Under the pieces are notes generated by a model, which searched no databases, had not been told where the DNA came from, and saw nothing but the letters and a program-made list of their open reading frames with translations. 64,000 bases of DNA from Burkholderiales bacterium. Lineage in GTDB: Bacteria; Pseudomonadota; Gammaproteobacteria; Burkholderiales; SG8-41. Where the stretch lies: positions 1 to 64,000 of the forward strand of contig JADZGE010000024.1 of NCBI GenBank assembly GCA_020854035.1. Direction: 5' to 3'. The stretch's first letter is position 1; each line of letters starts with the position of its first letter. Shown in pieces: positions 24,702 through 32,631 of this stretch. A program made the position numbers and the translations under genes.

Positions 24702-26015
24702 ATGCCGGAAGCCCATCGCATCGTCATCGCCGGCGGCGGAGCGGGCGGGCTCGAGCTCGCGACGCGTCTCGGCGACTCGCTCGGCCGGCGCGGGCGGGCG
24801 AGCGTCACGCTGGTGGAGAGCGGCCGCACCCACCTCTGGAAGCCGCTGCTGCACGAGTTCGCGGCCGGCACCATGGACCTCGACCATCACGCGCTGCCCT
24901 ATCTCGCGCAGGCGCGCTGGCACCGCTTCCGGTACCAGTGCGGCCGCATGGACGGGCTCGACCGCGGGCGCAGGGTGGTGCTCGTCGCGCCCGCGCCGGA
25001 CGAGGATGGGCGCGAGCTCATACCCCGCCGCGAGATTCCGTACGACACGCTCGTCATCGCCGTCGGCAGCCATACCAACGATTTCGGGACTCCGGGGGCG
25101 CGCGAGCACGCGATCAGTCTCGATACGCCGGACGAAGCGGAGCGGTTTCACCGGCGGATGATCGATGCCTGCATCCGGGCGAACGCGCAGGGCGGGCCGC
25201 TGCGGCCGGAGCAGTTGAAGGTCGCGATCATCGGCGCCGGCGCGACGGGTGTCGAGCTCGCGGCGGAACTCCACAAGGCGACGCGCGAGCTGGTTTCCTA
25301 TGGGCTCGACCGGATCGATCCCGAGCGTGACGTGCGGCTCACCCTCATCGAGGCGGCGCCGCGCATACTACCCGCGCTGCCGGAGCGGCTCTCGAGAGCC
25401 GCGGTGGCTCTCCTCGAGGGACTCCAGGTCACCGTGCTGACCGGGGAACGCGTGACTTCGGTGCGGGCTGGCGCCGTGGAGACCGCGTCGGGACGCTCGA
25501 TTCCCGCCGAGCTGACGGTCTGGGCGGCGGGCATCGAGGCGCCCGGGTTCCTGCGGGGGATCGCCGGGCTCGAGACCAATCGCCTGAACCAGCTCGCGGT
25601 GCGCGACACCCTGCAGACGACCCGCGATGACGACGTCTTCGCGATCGGCGACTGCGCGAGCTGCCCGTGGCCGGGGCGGGAGCGCGGCGTGCCGCCCACC
25701 GCGCAGGCCGCGCACCAGCAGGCCTCGCACCTCGCGCGAATGATGAAGCGCAGGCTCGAGGGCAGGCCCTTGCGGCCCTGGCGCTATCGCGACTTCGGTT
25801 CGCTCGTCTCGCTCGGCGAATACTCGACCGTGGGCTCGCTCATGGGCGCGCTCCTCGGCGGCACGCTCTTCGTCGAGGGGCTCTTCGCGCGCTTCATGTA
25901 CCTCTCGCTCTACCGGATGCACCTCTACGCGCTCCACGGCTTCGCGCGGGTCGCGCTCGACACGCTGGCGCGGATGATCACGCGAAGGACCGAGCCGAGA
26001 GTGAAGCTTCACTGA
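24702..26015 (+). CDS. ndh: Type II NADH dehydrogenase (NDH-2)
   Basis: A 437-residue membrane-associated FAD enzyme that passes electrons from NADH to quinone without pumping protons. The FAD site is IVIAGGGAGGLELATRL at the start. The NADH Rossmann site is VAIIGAGATGVELAAEL about residue 172. The second FAD motif is DDVFAIGDCASC about residue 310, and QAAHQQASHLA near 335 matches the quinone-site region. The C-terminal ~90 residues contain the amphipathic membrane-binding helices. The gene follows the isomerase by 57 bp but probably has its own promoter. Confidence 0.9.
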   Translation: MPEAHRIVIAGGGAGGLELATRLGDSLGRRGRASVTLVESGRTHLWKPLLHEFAAGTMDLDHHALPYLAQARWHRFRYQCGRMDGLDRGRRVVLVAPAPDEDGRELIPRREIPYDTLVIAVGSHTNDFGTPGAREHAISLDTPDEAERFHRRMIDACIRANAQGGPLRPEQLKVAIIGAGATGVELAAELHKATRELVSYGLDRIDPERDVRLTLIEAAPRILPALPERLSRAAVALLEGLQVTVLTGERVTSVRAGAVETASGRSIPAELTVWAAGIEAPGFLRGIAGLETNRLNQLAVRDTLQTTRDDDVFAIGDCASCPWPGRERGVPPTAQAAHQQASHLARMMKRRLEGRPLRPWRYRDFGSLVSLGEYSTVGSLMGALLGGTLFVEGLFARFMYLSLYRMHLYALHGFARVALDTLARMITRRTEPRVKLH

Positions 26016-26018
26016 ACG

Positions 26019-26849
26019 ATGCAGCCGATCGCCGATCTGTACGTGGATCTCGCCGCGCGCATCGCGCGGCGACTCGGTTCGCCGCGGGTGCGCGCGCTGC
26101 ACCTGCCGCCGCCGGGCGCCGCCAAGGAGGCCGAATTCTGCGCGCTGGAACTTTACGACGGCTCGATCGGCTTCAGCTACATTCAGCTCGAGGGAACCGA
26201 GGCGCCGCTACGCGAGCGCTACGGCGAGCGCGGCGTATCCGGCATGGATGCGGTTACGCTCGCGCGGGGCTTCGCGGGCGGCGACCCGGTCGCGCGGGCG
26301 ATCGGTTTCGCGGCGATCAACGCGCTCTCGCAGCAGCTTTTCACCCGCGCGAACCGGGCGCCTCCCGCGAGCGGCGATCCGCTCGGCGCGATCGACCCGC
26401 GGCAAGGCGAGCACATCGGCATGATCGGGTTGTTCACGACGCTGATCCCGGCAATCCGGCGTGCCGGCGCGCGGCTCACGGTGCTCGAGCTCAAGCCAGG
26501 CCTCGTGCGCGAGGAAGCGGACCTTCGAGTGACCCTCGACCCCGCGGAGCTTGCATCGTGCGCGAAGATCGTCAGCACCTGCGCCGTCATCCTCAACGAC
26601 ACGCTGGACGGCGTCCTTTCCGCCTGTCGCAACGCGCGCTACTTCGCCGTGGTCGGCCCGACCGCGGGTTGCGTGCCCGATCCCCTGTTCGCGCGAGGGG
26701 TCGATACGCTCGGTGGCCGGCGGGTCGTGGAACGCGAACGGTTCCTGGAGGCGTTCCGCGGCGGCGGGAAGTGGGGTGCGTGCACGAGGCGGTATGTCGT
26801 CGCGCGGGGGAATTATCCGGGAATCGAGCGCTTGCTGGCCGTTCCGTAG
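26019..26849 (+). CDS. DUF364 / DUF4213 putative heavy-metal chelation protein
   Basis: A 276-residue protein with two parts: an enolase N-like DUF4213 domain (about residues 5-95, with ALELYDGSIGFSY and AIGFAAINALSQ) and a C-terminal DUF364 domain (about 115-270) containing VLNDTLDGVLSACR-like text and VVGPTAGCVPDPLFARGV. The family has been linked to molybdenum or iron-sulfur metabolism by context only. It begins 3 bp after the ndh stop, implying co-translation with the NADH dehydrogenase. Exact biochemical role is not established. Confidence 0.8.
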   Translation: MQPIADLYVDLAARIARRLGSPRVRALHLPPPGAAKEAEFCALELYDGSIGFSYIQLEGTEAPLRERYGERGVSGMDAVTLARGFAGGDPVARAIGFAAINALSQQLFTRANRAPPASGDPLGAIDPRQGEHIGMIGLFTTLIPAIRRAGARLTVLELKPGLVREEADLRVTLDPAELASCAKIVSTCAVILNDTLDGVLSACRNARYFAVVGPTAGCVPDPLFARGVDTLGGRRVVERERFLEAFRGGGKWGACTRRYVVARGNYPGIERLLAVP

Positions 26850-26874
26850 ACGAAGTGAGGGCGAGGAGCACGAC

Positions 26875-27840
26875 ATGACCACACTGGCAACCCGTTTGAC
26901 CCGATCCTGGAACCTCAAGCACCCTGTCCTCTCCGCCCCCATGGCCTTTGCCGGCGGTGGAGAACTCGCCGCGGCCGTCAGTCGCGCCGGGGGGCTGGGA
27001 TTGATTGGCGGCGGGTACGGCGATCCAGCATGGCTCGAAGAACAGTTTGACGCGGCCCGCGGGCAGTCGGTTGGCGTTGGCTTCATCACGTGGTCATTGC
27101 GCAAATCGCCCTCGTTGCTGACGGATGCCCTGAAGCGCAAGCCCGTCGCTGTCATGCTCTCCTTCGGCGACCCGAGGCCGTTCGCGGTCGAGATCCACGC
27201 GGCAGGTGCGAGGCTCATCTGTCAGTGCCAGGACATGGAGCATGTCCAGGATGCCGTCGACGTCGGGGCGGACGCCGTCATCGCTCAAGGCGCGGAAGCC
27301 GGTGGTCACGGAGCATTGCGAGGCGGTATCACCTTCACTGCCGAGGCCGCGGACTATCTCAGGGTCAATGCTCCCGATACCCTGCTCCTGGCGGCGGGTG
27401 GCATCGCGGATGGCCGGGGCCTCGCAGCGGCGTTGATGCTCGGTGCCGACGGGGTACTGATGGGAACACGGCTATGGGCATCCAGGGAGGCTCTCGTCCA
27501 TGCCCGGCATCACGAGGCCATCATCGGGACCGATGGTGATGGAACGATCCGTACCCGGGTTCCGGACATTGCCCGCCAGCTTCCATGGCCGAAGGGGTTT
27601 ACGGCACGGATTCGGCGCAACGCCTTCACCAACCGGTGGCACGGGCGGGAAGATGAACTGGAGAAGTGCGCCCCGGTGGAGGCTCCCCGCTATCGAAAGG
27701 CCTTCGCGGAAGGCGATCCCGAGAACACCGCGGTATGGTTTGGCGAGGCGGCCGGGTTGATTCACTCGATAGAACCCGCGGGAACCATCCTCGAGCGCGC
27801 CAGTGCCGAGGCGTCAGCCTGTTTGAAGCGTTATGCATGA
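26875..27840 (+). CDS. NAD(P)H-dependent flavin oxidoreductase / nitronate monooxygenase-like
   Basis: A 321-residue FMN TIM-barrel protein of the 2-nitropropane dioxygenase family. Marks include HPVLSAPMAFAGGGELAAAV at the start, the FMN loop GADAVIAQGAEAGGH, AGGIADGRGLAAALMLGADGVLMGTR, and the family's C-terminal half. ATG 26875 with GAGGAGCACGAC upstream is used although the frame is open earlier. It oxidises alkyl nitronates or acts as a quinone or enoyl reductase. Codon third positions are visibly less GC-rich than in the DUF364 gene 25 bp upstream, suggesting a different history. Confidence 0.87.
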   Translation: MTTLATRLTRSWNLKHPVLSAPMAFAGGGELAAAVSRAGGLGLIGGGYGDPAWLEEQFDAARGQSVGVGFITWSLRKSPSLLTDALKRKPVAVMLSFGDPRPFAVEIHAAGARLICQCQDMEHVQDAVDVGADAVIAQGAEAGGHGALRGGITFTAEAADYLRVNAPDTLLLAAGGIADGRGLAAALMLGADGVLMGTRLWASREALVHARHHEAIIGTDGDGTIRTRVPDIARQLPWPKGFTARIRRNAFTNRWHGREDELEKCAPVEAPRYRKAFAEGDPENTAVWFGEAAGLIHSIEPAGTILERASAEASACLKRYA

Positions 27841-27941
27841 GGCGCCAGGCATGGGCGCGGAGGGCGCCCGGTTGCTGCCCGGCTCGTGCCCTTGGAACGT
27901 CCGCGACTCCCTACCAAGTATGCGGCCCATGAGTCCATGAC

Positions 27942-27970
27942 TTGAACTAGACCACATTACGGACTACACT
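27942..27970 (+). promoter_or_regulatory. Sigma-70 promoter of the Bug gene at 28029
   Basis: TTGAAC (27942-27947) and TACACT (27965-27970) are separated by exactly 17 bp. The predicted leader is about 50 nt and ends in the AGGAGGAG ribosome site of the Bug gene. Confidence 0.65.
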
Positions 27971-28028
27971 CAGTTGAGAACGAGCCGCAATTTCAATGGC
28001 GGCCGTCAACAGCGAGGAGGAGTCCAGC

Positions 28029-29018
28029 ATGAAGCCGTTCAGCCGGTGGTCGAGCTTCACCATAGCCGTAGTGCTCGCAGGCGTCTTCCTGCCATTGCCG
28101 TTCGCCGCGCCGGCCCGCGCGGACAAGTTCCCGGAACGACCCCTGCGGTGGGTCATACCGTTCCCGCCGGGGGGCAGCAACGATTTGCTGGGGCGTTTTC
28201 TCGGCGCGAGGCTCACCGACACCGTCGCCCAACAGGTGGTGATCGACAATCGCGCCGGCGCGAACGGCATCATCGGCACCGAGCTCGTCGCCAAGGCGCC
28301 GGCCGACGGCTACACGATCCTGATGATCTCGACTTCGTACATCATGAATGCCGCGGTGCGCGAGCTGCCGTACGACGTGATGAAGTCCTTCGACCCGATT
28401 GCGTCGATCGGCTCCGCGCCCAACTCGATCATCGTCTACCCCGGTGGCGGCATCAACACGCTCGGCGAGCTGGTCGCCCGGGCGAGGGCGAACCCGGGAA
28501 AGATCAACTACGCGTCGACCGGCGTCGGCGGTTTCAACCACTTCGGCGGCGAACTGTTCAAGAAGCTCGCCGGCATCGACATGGTGATGGTCCCGTACCG
28601 GGGCGGCGGCCCGGCGATGATCGACGTGATGGCGGGCCAGATGCCCGTCATGTTCAGTTCCGTCACCCAGGCCCTCCCGCACGTGCGCTCGGGCAAGATC
28701 CGGATGCTCGCCACCGGCTCGGCCAGGCGCGTCGCGGCGGTGCCGGACGTACCGACGGTGGCCGAGGCCGGGTTCCCGGGCTACGAGGTCCACGTCTGGT
28801 GGGGCGTCACCGCGCCGGCGGGGGTCCCGCGGGCGGCGCGCGAAAAGCTGCGCAGCGCGTTCACCAATGTGCTGCGGGATCCCGCGACCGCGAGGCTGCT
28901 CGCCCGCGACGCGGCCGAGGTGAAGATCATGGCCCCCGCCGACATCCGCAAGATGATCGCGAACGACGTGGAAAAGTGGACGATGATCGCACAGGAAGCG
29001 GGCATCCGCGTGAAGTAG
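28029..29018 (+). CDS. Bug/TctC family periplasmic solute-binding protein (intact)
   Basis: About 329 residues. ATG 28029 follows AGGAGGAGTCCAGC, a strong ribosome site, and opens a signal peptide ending in APARA. The mature part shows FPERPLRWVIPFPPGG, VVIDNRAGANGIIG, VMVPYRGGGPAMIDVMAGQ and VPDVPTVAEAGFPGYE, all family-typical, through to the last helix. It has its own promoter and an inverted repeat 40 bp downstream. It is the only complete Bug gene in a stretch with two broken Bug genes in the opposite direction. Confidence 0.93.
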   Translation: MKPFSRWSSFTIAVVLAGVFLPLPFAAPARADKFPERPLRWVIPFPPGGSNDLLGRFLGARLTDTVAQQVVIDNRAGANGIIGTELVAKAPADGYTILMISTSYIMNAAVRELPYDVMKSFDPIASIGSAPNSIIVYPGGGINTLGELVARARANPGKINYASTGVGGFNHFGGELFKKLAGIDMVMVPYRGGGPAMIDVMAGQMPVMFSSVTQALPHVRSGKIRMLATGSARRVAAVPDVPTVAEAGFPGYEVHVWWGVTAPAGVPRAAREKLRSAFTNVLRDPATARLLARDAAEVKIMAPADIRKMIANDVEKWTMIAQEAGIRVK

Positions 29019-29059
29019 CACGGGTGCCGGCCGCGCGGGCCGGCGCCGTCGTTCGAACC

Positions 29060-29089
29060 GGGATTCCGGGACGGGAATCCCGGAATCCC
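29060..29089. terminator. Perfect 11 bp inverted repeat after the Bug gene
   Basis: GGGATTCCGGG (29060-29070) and CCCGGAATCCC (29079-29089) pair perfectly around an 8 nt loop. It lies 42 bp past the Bug stop and about 20 bp from the broken 3' end of the opposite-strand Bug remnant. It is a probable bidirectional terminator without U tracts. Confidence 0.6.
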
Positions 29090-29111
29090 CGCGCCCGTCG
29101 CGGGAAATGGT

Positions 29112-29508
29112 GTGCGATGATGCCGAACCCGGTACGGCTGATGTCGGCGAAGTCCTTGAGTGGGTCGTACGGAAGGGCTGGCTGTAGCGCGGCGCTGCTC
29201 ACGAATGTGACACTTGCCCACAGCAGCGTATGGCCATCCGGCGTGGCCTTCGCGACTTGGGCCGCGGCGAGCGTGCCAACGGCACCCACCCGATTGTCCA
29301 CCACGACTGGTTGTTTCCACCATTCGCTCATTTTCTGAGCGACCATTCGCGCCGGCGTGTCCGGGAAGCCGCCGGGTGCGTTCGGGATGACCAGGCGAAT
29401 CGGCTTCGTCGGGAATTTCTCCTGCGCGGGAGCGGAGTCCGACGCCGCGGCGAGAGCAAGAGTCACGACGGAAAGACTTGCGATTGCGACTGTCCGCAAT
29501 GCACGCAT
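29112..29508 (-). pseudogene. Bug/TctC gene remnant, N-terminal ~132 codons only
   Basis: Starting at ATG 29508 (the frame runs on upstream but has no family match there) this gives a normal signal peptide (LALAAASDSAPAQ), then FPTKPIRLVIPNAPGGFPD, VVVDNRVGAVGTLAAAQV, PDGHTLLWASV and YDPLKDFADISRTGFGI. After about residue 132 similarity stops abruptly and an Arg/Pro-rich out-of-family frame continues into the end of the neighbouring Bug gene. About 190 C-terminal residues are missing. The remaining part still has an intact start, so decay is probably recent. Boundary 29112 is approximate. Confidence 0.8.
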
Positions 29509-29665
29509 GGTTGCCCCTTCACGTTGCGGCGTAATCACTACCTCGCGCGGGACGGAACCGCCATCGGGCATTGCGCCGCGGCGGTGACCTGCGATATTTC
29601 GCGATTGTCGCCAGCGCGGAACTCCAGGATGTGCCGATGAATGGCGCGCATCTCACGTTCCGCGT

Positions 29666-30495
29666 TCAACGATCCGGCTTGATGCCCGCTTCCCTGATCA
29701 GCTTTGCCCACCTCGGAATCTCGGAATTGATGACTGCCGCGAACTCGGCGGGCGAGCTGCCGATTGCTTCCAGACCCAGAGCGCCGAGTCTGGCGTGCAG
29801 GTCGGGGAGTGCGAGCGCCCTGACAGTTTCGCGATGGAGCTTGCCGATGATCGCCGGCGGCGTTCGTGCCGGGCCCAGCAGTCCATACCAATTCGTAACC
29901 TCGAAGCCGGGATAGCCGGACTCGGCGACCGTGGGCAACTCAGGCGCCTGCGCGGAGCGCTTCGGCGAAGTCACTGCAAGTGCACGCAGCTTGCCCTCGC
30001 GCGCCAAGGGCAGGAACGACGCCACGGGACCGAAAGTCATCGTGACGCGCCCGCCAATCTCCTGGACATTCTTCGCCGGCACGGCGTGGTGCACGATCAG
30101 CACATACAGCGACGCGGCAACCTGCGACACCGGCGCCATATCCCTGATGGGGTCAAACGGAAGCCTCTGCAGGCCGGGACTGATGACGATCCGAGGCTGG
30201 TTCAGCAATCCCAGCGTGTAGCCGTCCGCAGTCGCCTTTACCAACCGGTCGGTTGCGATGCTGCCCGTTGCGCCGCTGAGTTCTGGACTACCAGCGGCCT
30301 CCCCCAGGCCTCGGCGAGTTTCTGCCCGAGCAGGCGCGCGACGATGTCTGCCGGACTGCCGGGGGGGAAACCGACGATCACGCGGATCGGTTTCGTGGGA
30401 AATTCCTGCTGCGCCTGCACGACATCGGGCAGCGCAGCAATCAGGAGGGCCGTCGTGACCGTGGTTGCAGCGGTGGCCGCCCTCAGACCGCGCAT
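29666..30495 (-). pseudogene. Bug/TctC gene with frameshift and internal deletion
   Basis: The 5' part (ATG 30495) encodes a signal peptide and FPTKPIRVIVGFPPGSPADI up to PLVVQNS. Near 30280 the family reading continues one frame over as SGATGSIATDRLVKATADGYTL, so a single-base indel breaks it. Further on, AKNVQE joins directly to IGGRVTMTFGP: the ~60 residues that normally lie between, including the PYKG loop, are absent, an in-frame deletion of roughly 180 bp. The rest, through ELPTVAESGYPGFE to the end, is well preserved. Two independent lesions make it a clear pseudogene. Confidence 0.85.
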
Positions 30496-30858
30496 GACCC
30501 CTCCGCAGCGGGCTGATAGCCGCAGATCCGTACCGCACCCGCTTTGACGCCTCGTAGCACCCTGCGGTCGACGCCGCAACCAGCATGAGAAGTTGGTTGA
30601 TCTGGATCAAGCCTAGCCGGACTTGATGAAGCAGCCGCAGGGGGCGTATCAGGCATCAATGAACGATGCGGACAGCAACCCGTGCGTTCTTCTGGTTCAG
30701 GACCATGGTGTCGACTGCCTCACACAGGGCGCAACAACCAAGGGGCGTCGCACCGCATGCCGGTCATGCGGTACGCCGTGCCTCGATCATCGGGCTCTAC
30801 GCCTGCTGGTATCTCCGGCCCTGCCAGCGCTGCGCGGGTTACGACGCATCGACGCCGC
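30496..30858. other. Gene-free stretch with FNR-type box and unassigned relic
   Basis: 363 bp between the decayed Bug gene and the decayed methyltransferase. It holds the TTGAT-N4-ATCAA palindrome at 30597. From about 30660 to 30850 a plus-strand frame encodes a Cys-rich stretch (YACWYLRPCQRCAGYD) that looks like part of an old gene, but I recognise no family and it has no start or stop context. Confidence 0.4.
30597..30610. promoter_or_regulatory. Perfect FNR/Anr/Dnr-type palindrome TTGAT-CTGG-ATCAA
   Basis: The sequence matches the FNR-family consensus TTGAT-N4-ATCAA at every defined base. It sits 102 bp upstream of the start of the broken Bug gene (minus strand). No FNR/CRP regulator is encoded in the window. 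A chance match is possible. Confidence 0.5.
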
Positions 30859-31335
30859 TCAGTCCTTCCGGACCACCATTCGCCAGGTACGGTTCGTGCG
30901 GGAAGGTCCCCATTCGTCGCTGATCGCTCCCGCGTCCACGTCCTCGATGCGCAGGACGTGGAACCCTTTCCAGTTCTCGATTACATCGGGCAGCGACGGA
31001 CGCGGCCCGCTTCGCGAGAACCCCGTGGACTGGAAGACGGCAATCCCGCCTCGGCGCAGCGCGCGCAGGAACACGGGCGGCCACGGCCGATCGTGGGGGA
31101 GAATGCCGTTATAAGAGCAGACGATCAGGTCTCATCGATCTTCGCCGAAATCAAAAGTGTCGTGCTGCGCGAGGATCGTCGTGAGCTTCGCCCCCGCCGC
31201 GGCAGCGCTCTCCTGCGCGGCGCGCAGCGCCTCCTTGGACATGTCGTAGCCGGTGACATCCCAGCCGAGCAACGCGAGATAGATCGCGTTGCGTCCGCGC
31301 CCCATGCCCGAGTCGAGCGCCCTACCGGGCGTCAC
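30859..31335 (-). pseudogene. Class I SAM-dependent methyltransferase, 5'-truncated with a nonsense codon
   Basis: In one continuous frame, the segment ALDSGMGRGRNAIYLALLGWDVTGYDMS gives the SAM-binding motif I and the following acidic strand. After GEDR a TGA (31132-31134) interrupts; immediately beyond, the same frame continues DLIVCSYNGILPHDRPWPP and then FLRALRRGGIAVFQSTGF, the usual post-motifs. A Trp (TGG) before DLI is the family norm, so TGG to TGA is the likely lesion. The usual N-terminal ~40-60 residues are missing and a stop lies 12 bases ahead of the GTG at 31335, next to the LysR start. Both defects indicate a dead gene. Confidence 0.8.
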
Positions 31336-31362
31336 GCATTGATTTAGTCATGAACCTCGATT

Positions 31363-32305
31363 ATGAAGATCGAGCAACGCGATCTCGAATATTTCGCGGT
31401 TATCGCCAGGCACGGAAATCTCGGACGCGCCGCCGAAGCCCTCGCGTTGACGCAGCCCGCCCTCAGCATGAGCTTGCGGCGCCTCGAGCGCGCGACCGGA
31501 GCAAGGGTCGTCCGCCGCGCCTCAAAGGGAATCGAACTGACGGACGCCGGCGCAGCCCTCCTGAAGCACGTCAACAGGCTGCGCGTTGCTCGCGAGGACA
31601 TCCTGCGCGAGGTCGCGGAGATCGGCACGGGCCGCGTCGGTCACCTGCGGATCGGTTCCAGCCTGAGCGGCAGCGCGGCCTGGTTCGCCGAAGCCATCAG
31701 CCGACTTTTCAACGAGGCGCCCCGCGCGACCGTTGCGTTCGGCTTCGCGATGCGGGGAGAGCCACTGCGCGCGCTGCGCGCCGGGGAGCTGGACTTCCTG
31801 TTGGCCCCGATCGGCTCTGCCGATGGCGATGACCTGACGGTTGAGCGCCTGCAGGCAATCGAGGTCGTGGTGTGCTGCTCGCGGCGGCACCGGCTCGTCC
31901 ACTCCAGGCGCGTGCTGCGCGCGGATCTACTGAACGAGCGATGGGTCGTCCGCCCGGGGCCAATCGCGCTCGCCCGCTGGCGCGGCGCGTTCGAGGCGCG
32001 GCCTGCCGCCACCGAGCGTGGCGCTCATGGCGATCGACCTGGAACTTGCGCTACGCACCATCGCGGCAACCGATCTGCTGGGCCTTCACGGGCGCCTCGC
32101 CGTGGATGACGCAAGCAAACGGCTCCCGCTCACCGCGCTGCGGGTCGAAGACTGGCCGGGCACCTGGAACCGGCCCGCCATCATCTACCGCACGCACGCC
32201 TACCTCTCGCCTCTCTCGCGCCGCCTGATCGCGCGGGTCAAGAAAACGGCTCACGCGCAGGAGCGCGACAAGAGACCAGACCCTGGATGCATTGCGCGGG
32301 GATGA
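31363..32305 (+). pseudogene. LysR family transcriptional regulator with a frameshift
   Basis: The first ~210 codons encode a normal LysR protein: winged helix with YFAVIARHGNLGRAAEALAL, QPALSMSLRRLE and VRRASKGIELTDAG, then the start of the effector domain with LRIGSSLSGSAAW. At about 31999 the frame changes by one extra base (or two missing); the family C-terminus continues one frame over as GLPPPSVALMAIDLELALRTI through LSRRLIARVKK and stops at 32305. In the original frame the protein runs to 32109 in unrelated sequence. It diverges from the methyltransferase remnant and probably once controlled the adjacent Bug genes. Confidence 0.8.
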
Positions 32306-32631
32306 TTGTATCCGGAGATCCCGAGTCGAGCCGGAAGATCGACGACATCGTTCATCGGCGCGGACCATTGCCGGGAAGAGAATCGCGCTGATACCCGGCG
32401 ATGCGAGCCGCGACTCCGCGCTGGAGCGCGCGATGCCCGATACGCGCGCCGCGGGAGGCGTGCGTCGGCGGACCGTTGTAGAATGCGTGCCGCGGCATGG
32501 ATCGGGCCGCAAGTTTCCCGGTTCGAAGAGCGGACTCCCGTCACGCGGCGCAGCCGCCCCCGATCCGGCGGGCGCGGCCGCGCGCGTAGAATCACGGAAC
32601 TCCCGCGGCGTGTCCCCGCCATCCATTCTCC
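32306..32631 (+). other. Gene-free stretch upstream of the RND adaptor
   Basis: 326 bp with no recognisable coding sequence. Two TAGAAT words (about 32477 and 32587) could be -10 boxes for the RND genes, but neither has a good -35 partner. It marks the right edge of the pseudogene-rich region. Confidence 0.35.

Noticed and set aside
22635..25274. Very long open frame on the minus strand
   Set aside because: Antisense shadow of three well-supported plus-strand genes; Arg/His-rich translation with no family motif, typical of GC-rich DNA.
29045..29090. tRNA-like T-loop word GTTCGAACC next to a hairpin
   Set aside because: No acceptor, D or anticodon arms can be built around it; the hairpin is a simple inverted repeat.
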